Below, piece by piece: positions 61,942 through 64,000 of a stretch of 64,000 nucleotides of DNA. The DNA comes from Anaerovorax sp. IOR16. Lineage in GTDB: Bacteria; Bacillota; Clostridia; Peptostreptococcales; Anaerovoracaceae. The notes under the pieces were generated by a model. That model ran no database searches. It was not told where the DNA came from and worked only from the letters and a program-made list of their open reading frames with translations. The stretch is from assembly GCF_017168145.1 (NCBI RefSeq), contig NZ_JADQTL010000009.1:868001-932000 (forward strand), given 5' to 3'. The position numbers were made by a program, and so were the translations under genes. Every line of letters starts with the position of its first letter. The first letter of the stretch is position 1.

Positions 61942-62010
61942 CGAAATGATACAAAAGCCCTTCCATACATACAGAAGGGCTTTTGTTTGTTTACATTTAA
62001 ATTTAATTTA
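61921..62010. repeat. Direct repeat, left copy (3' end of coat-like gene plus terminator)
   Basis: Ninety bases matching 63178-63267 with about three differences. It spans the last codons (NNRRR), the stop and the terminator hairpin of the coat-like gene. Confidence 0.9.
61953..61990 (+). terminator. Terminator after the coat-like gene
   Basis: A perfect 11-bp stem (61953-61963 with 61974-61984) and T-rich tail. It is symmetrical enough to work on both strands, so it also separates this gene from the convergent minus-strand pair. Confidence 0.88.
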
Positions 62011-62089
62011 TCTAGAATAATCTCTATGAAAAAGACATTTAAGTTCATAACTCGTCCTCTTACATATATTTAAATCATAAAATATAGTA

Positions 62090-62662
62090 TTATTTTTCAT
62101 TTAAGTTAAAACGTGCTATTTCTTCATCTTCAAATATTACAATTAAAGATGCATCTAAAGCATAGTTCAATAGTTTTTCCAACTTTTCCTCTGATGGAGT
62201 AATAAGTCTTACTTCTGGAATTCTCTCACTTACGCCTAAATCAAATGTAAAAGTAACCTCTCCTTCTTCTCCTTTTTTCATAAAATCATAAGAAGACGAT
62301 TCCCCATATCCTAGACCAGTCGCCATATAAGAAGATGGGTCAAATATATTAATTCCAACTGTCTCTTCCGATACTTCCTTTAATTTATTATTCGGTTCAA
62401 GCTTCACCTTTAAATCATAAGTGTCATTAATATTAATATTCTTATTACCAACATTTTTAATTTTAAATTCGTAATACAATGCAGTTGGGACAACTTCTCG
62501 TTCCTTTTGTTCACCTACATTAATACCTATAGAACCCACTACTTCTTTATCATTAAGAATCGTAACATTCGAGCTTATTAGCTCTAATGACGGCTCAAAA
62601 TAGTAATGTGAAAAAATAGCTAAAAACAATATTAACAATAATAAAACAATACATCGTTTCAT
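62090..62662 (-). CDS. Membrane-anchored extracytoplasmic protein, unknown
   Basis: A 190-residue protein with one N-terminal hydrophobic segment (about 4-20, no lipobox) and an extracellular beta-sandwich-like domain (ALYYEFKIKNVGNKNININD, EEGEVTFTFDLGVSERIPEV), similar in pattern to DUF4352/telomere-type Ig domains. No family recognised. It is second in a minus-strand pair, 31 bases after the upstream gene, and lies wholly inside the segment bounded by direct repeats. Confidence 0.65.
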   Translation of the reverse strand: MKRCIVLLLLILFLAIFSHYYFEPSLELISSNVTILNDKEVVGSIGINVGEQKEREVVPTALYYEFKIKNVGNKNININDTYDLKVKLEPNNKLKEVSEETVGINIFDPSSYMATGLGYGESSSYDFMKKGEEGEVTFTFDLGVSERIPEVRLITPSEEKLEKLLNYALDASLIVIFEDEEIARFNLNEK

Positions 62663-62693
62663 ATAACCCCTCTCCCCTTCGGGTATATTCTCC

Positions 62694-63023
62694 CTAAGAA
62701 TTACTTGAATTTTTAGAGATGAATTTAATGAATAATTCTTTTATTATATGAATAATAAAAACAATGAGAGCTACATTCAGAAACATTGCTCCTAATTGAA
62801 TAAAGTGATGTCCCCACCAATTATTAATTATATAGCTAAATGTTAAATCAGTGCCCTCTGGATAATAAAATTCAAACCATGTAATCGGAAGCCCTCCCGA
62901 ATAAGTATTCATTCCACTAATTTGCTGAGAATTTATATGTATAAACCCATTGAATTTAACAGATAACAAAGTACTTATTAAAGCTATAATCCAATACTTC
63001 CATTTTTTAATAAAATTCATCAT
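62694..63023 (-). CDS. Small two-TM membrane protein, unknown
   Basis: A 109-residue protein from the ATG pair at 63018-63023, behind GAGAAAGG on the minus strand. It has a hydrophobic segment at about 10-30, an external loop with ITWFEFYYPEGTDLTFS, and a second membrane helix near 75-95. The loop sequence WFEFYYPE with a later NNWWGHHF recalls small membrane proteins next to exported domains in Bacilli. Probably cotranscribed with the downstream 190-residue gene. Confidence 0.6.
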   Translation of the reverse strand: MMNFIKKWKYWIIALISTLLSVKFNGFIHINSQQISGMNTYSGGLPITWFEFYYPEGTDLTFSYIINNWWGHHFIQLGAMFLNVALIVFIIHIIKELFIKFISKNSSNS

Positions 63024-63177
63024 AAAGTTAACCTTTCTCAATTTCTGAGCTTATCTTCTAATAGTATAATTACTACCATATATTTCATATTCTTTGCCTC
63101 CAAGTTTATCCTATATTAAATAAATTATCAAGCTGGCCAATTAGTAATACTAGATAACTCTAATTATAGATTTTTAT

Positions 63178-63267
63178 AACAATAATAGAAGAAGATAACG
63201 AAATGATACAAAAGCCCTTCCATACATACAGAAGGACTTTTGTTTGTTTACATTTAATTTTAATTTA
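63178..63267. repeat. Direct repeat, right copy
   Basis: A copy of 61921-62010, offset 1257 bp. One change turns the terminator arm GAAGGGC into GAAGGAC, breaking one pair of the 63210-63220/63231-63241 stem, so this is likely the derived copy. No coat-like coding sequence precedes it. The surrounding 63024-63464 holds no other gene. Confidence 0.9.
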
Positions 63268-63464
63268 ATCAGTAGAAGCACTACTTCTTTCCCTTTTAAA
63301 TCACGTATAAAGTATAAATATGTATTAATAATTTAAAAGTATTGTAATTATACTTGAAATATCTAAAATATATAATATTATGTAATTATTGAAAATAATT
63401 GTCGTAGAATTATACCCATTTCGTTTCAATGAAACAAGTAATAAAATAAATGGAGGAACTAATT

Positions 63465-64000
63465 ATGACAAACAAAAACAAAAGTATTCTAAAAAAAGTT
63501 ACACTAATATTTTTTATATTCTTTATTATTAATCTCATACAATTATTTGCTTCAGGCTTTTTTAACATTACTTCTACATATGCCGATGTGTTTTCTATCT
63601 CTTCAAAACAAACCATAGCTAAAAGTGATAATTGGGAATTCTGTATCCCTGAAAAAGACAGTCTTACACCATATTTTACATATAAAGGAGCTTTAAATAT
63701 GGATCTATTTCCTTATATAATTGGTAAAATATATTATAAGGACAATGATGAAATTGATACAATGGATATCGATTGGTACCTTAATAGCGACAGGCATTTC
63801 TTTATCGGTGAAAGGCGTTGGTATTTTTATTTTAAAGATAAAAACATTATTAAGGTGTCATTTAAAGTTGTATGGGAAGAATACGGAGAGGTATGTTCTG
63901 AATCTATTTCTTCAAATAATTTAACAGCAGAAGAAATACAAGAAATAAACAAATGGATAGAAAATCATGATAAAAATTACTCACCCCCTTTTACTTATCC
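63465..64000 (+). CDS. Membrane-anchored protein, unknown, 3' end beyond window
   Basis: Open from ATG 63465, behind ATGGAGGAA, to the window edge without a stop: at least 178 codons. The basic N-terminus (MTNKNKSILKKV) is followed by a transmembrane segment at about 13-31, then an extracytoplasmic domain (DNWEFCIPEKDSLTPYF, MDIDWYLNSDRHFFIGERRW, IKVSFKVVWEEYGEVC). The strand on which it lies was judged by the long open frame; a 68-codon frame on the opposite strand at 63410-63616 is its shadow. Function unknown. Confidence 0.7.
   Translation, partial: MTNKNKSILKKVTLIFFIFFIINLIQLFASGFFNITSTYADVFSISSKQTIAKSDNWEFCIPEKDSLTPYFTYKGALNMDLFPYIIGKIYYKDNDEIDTMDIDWYLNSDRHFFIGERRWYFYFKDKNIIKVSFKVVWEEYGEVCSESISSNNLTAEEIQEINKWIENHDKNYSPPFTY

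Overview
The window is low-GC, Gram-positive DNA from an endospore-forming member of the Clostridia. Evidence: FtsK/SpoIIIE, RecA with a GAAC-N4-GTTC LexA box, SpoIVFA/SpoIVFB, SpoIVB and Spo0A, a T-box ahead of alaS, a TPP riboswitch, and TTGACA-17-TATAAT promoters with AGGAGG ribosome sites. No aerobic respiration gene is seen and ThiC and RimO are iron-sulfur enzymes, which fits an anaerobe. The family cannot be fixed from sequence alone; something near Anaerovoracaceae/Peptostreptococcales is a guess.

Region 1 (1-32.5 kb) is a conserved core, almost all on the + strand: ftsK-rimO-pgsA-cinA-recA; rplU-rpmA-obgE; an S24-like repressor; an HD hydrolase; the SpoIVFA/SpoIVFB pair followed by two radical-SAM-associated genes; a comEA-like gene; spoIVB-spo0A; the sulfur-transfer set nifS-nifU-mnmA; alaS-ireB-ruvX; a GH18 protein; and a TPP-controlled thiamine operon thiM-thiE-HAD-thiD-thiC. 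Promoters, terminators and leader RNAs are unusually readable here.

Region 2 (32.6-59 kb) is an accessory stretch of mostly single, unrelated, short genes: an orphan propeller-like protein, decayed genes, an AraC-GyrI regulator, a GIY-YIG/DUF2087 pair, an XRE-desulfoferrodoxin-like fusion, a diguanylate cyclase, an ABC exporter, three large unknown proteins with HEPN-like, HNH-like and PIN-like motifs, and several lipoproteins. Several genes are broken or truncated. Two copies of a compact promoter-hairpin-terminator module (37.6 and 43.3 kb) look like a small-RNA gene family. A recurring intergenic motif lies ahead of four genes.

Region 3 (59.2-64 kb) holds an IS110-family element with a roughly 260-bp 5' noncoding end where a bridge RNA is expected, a cysteine-rich probable spore-surface protein, and a 1257-bp segment bounded by 90-bp direct repeats of that gene's 3' end and terminator. 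The segment carries two small minus-strand genes. A further membrane protein gene runs off the right edge.

The points most worth following are the two small-RNA-like modules, the nuclease-like gene cluster at 43.7-48.4 kb, the 3'-end duplication at 61.9-63.3 kb, the A10 slippage site in a CoA-binding gene, and the joint loss of the L27 leader and the Prp protease gene.
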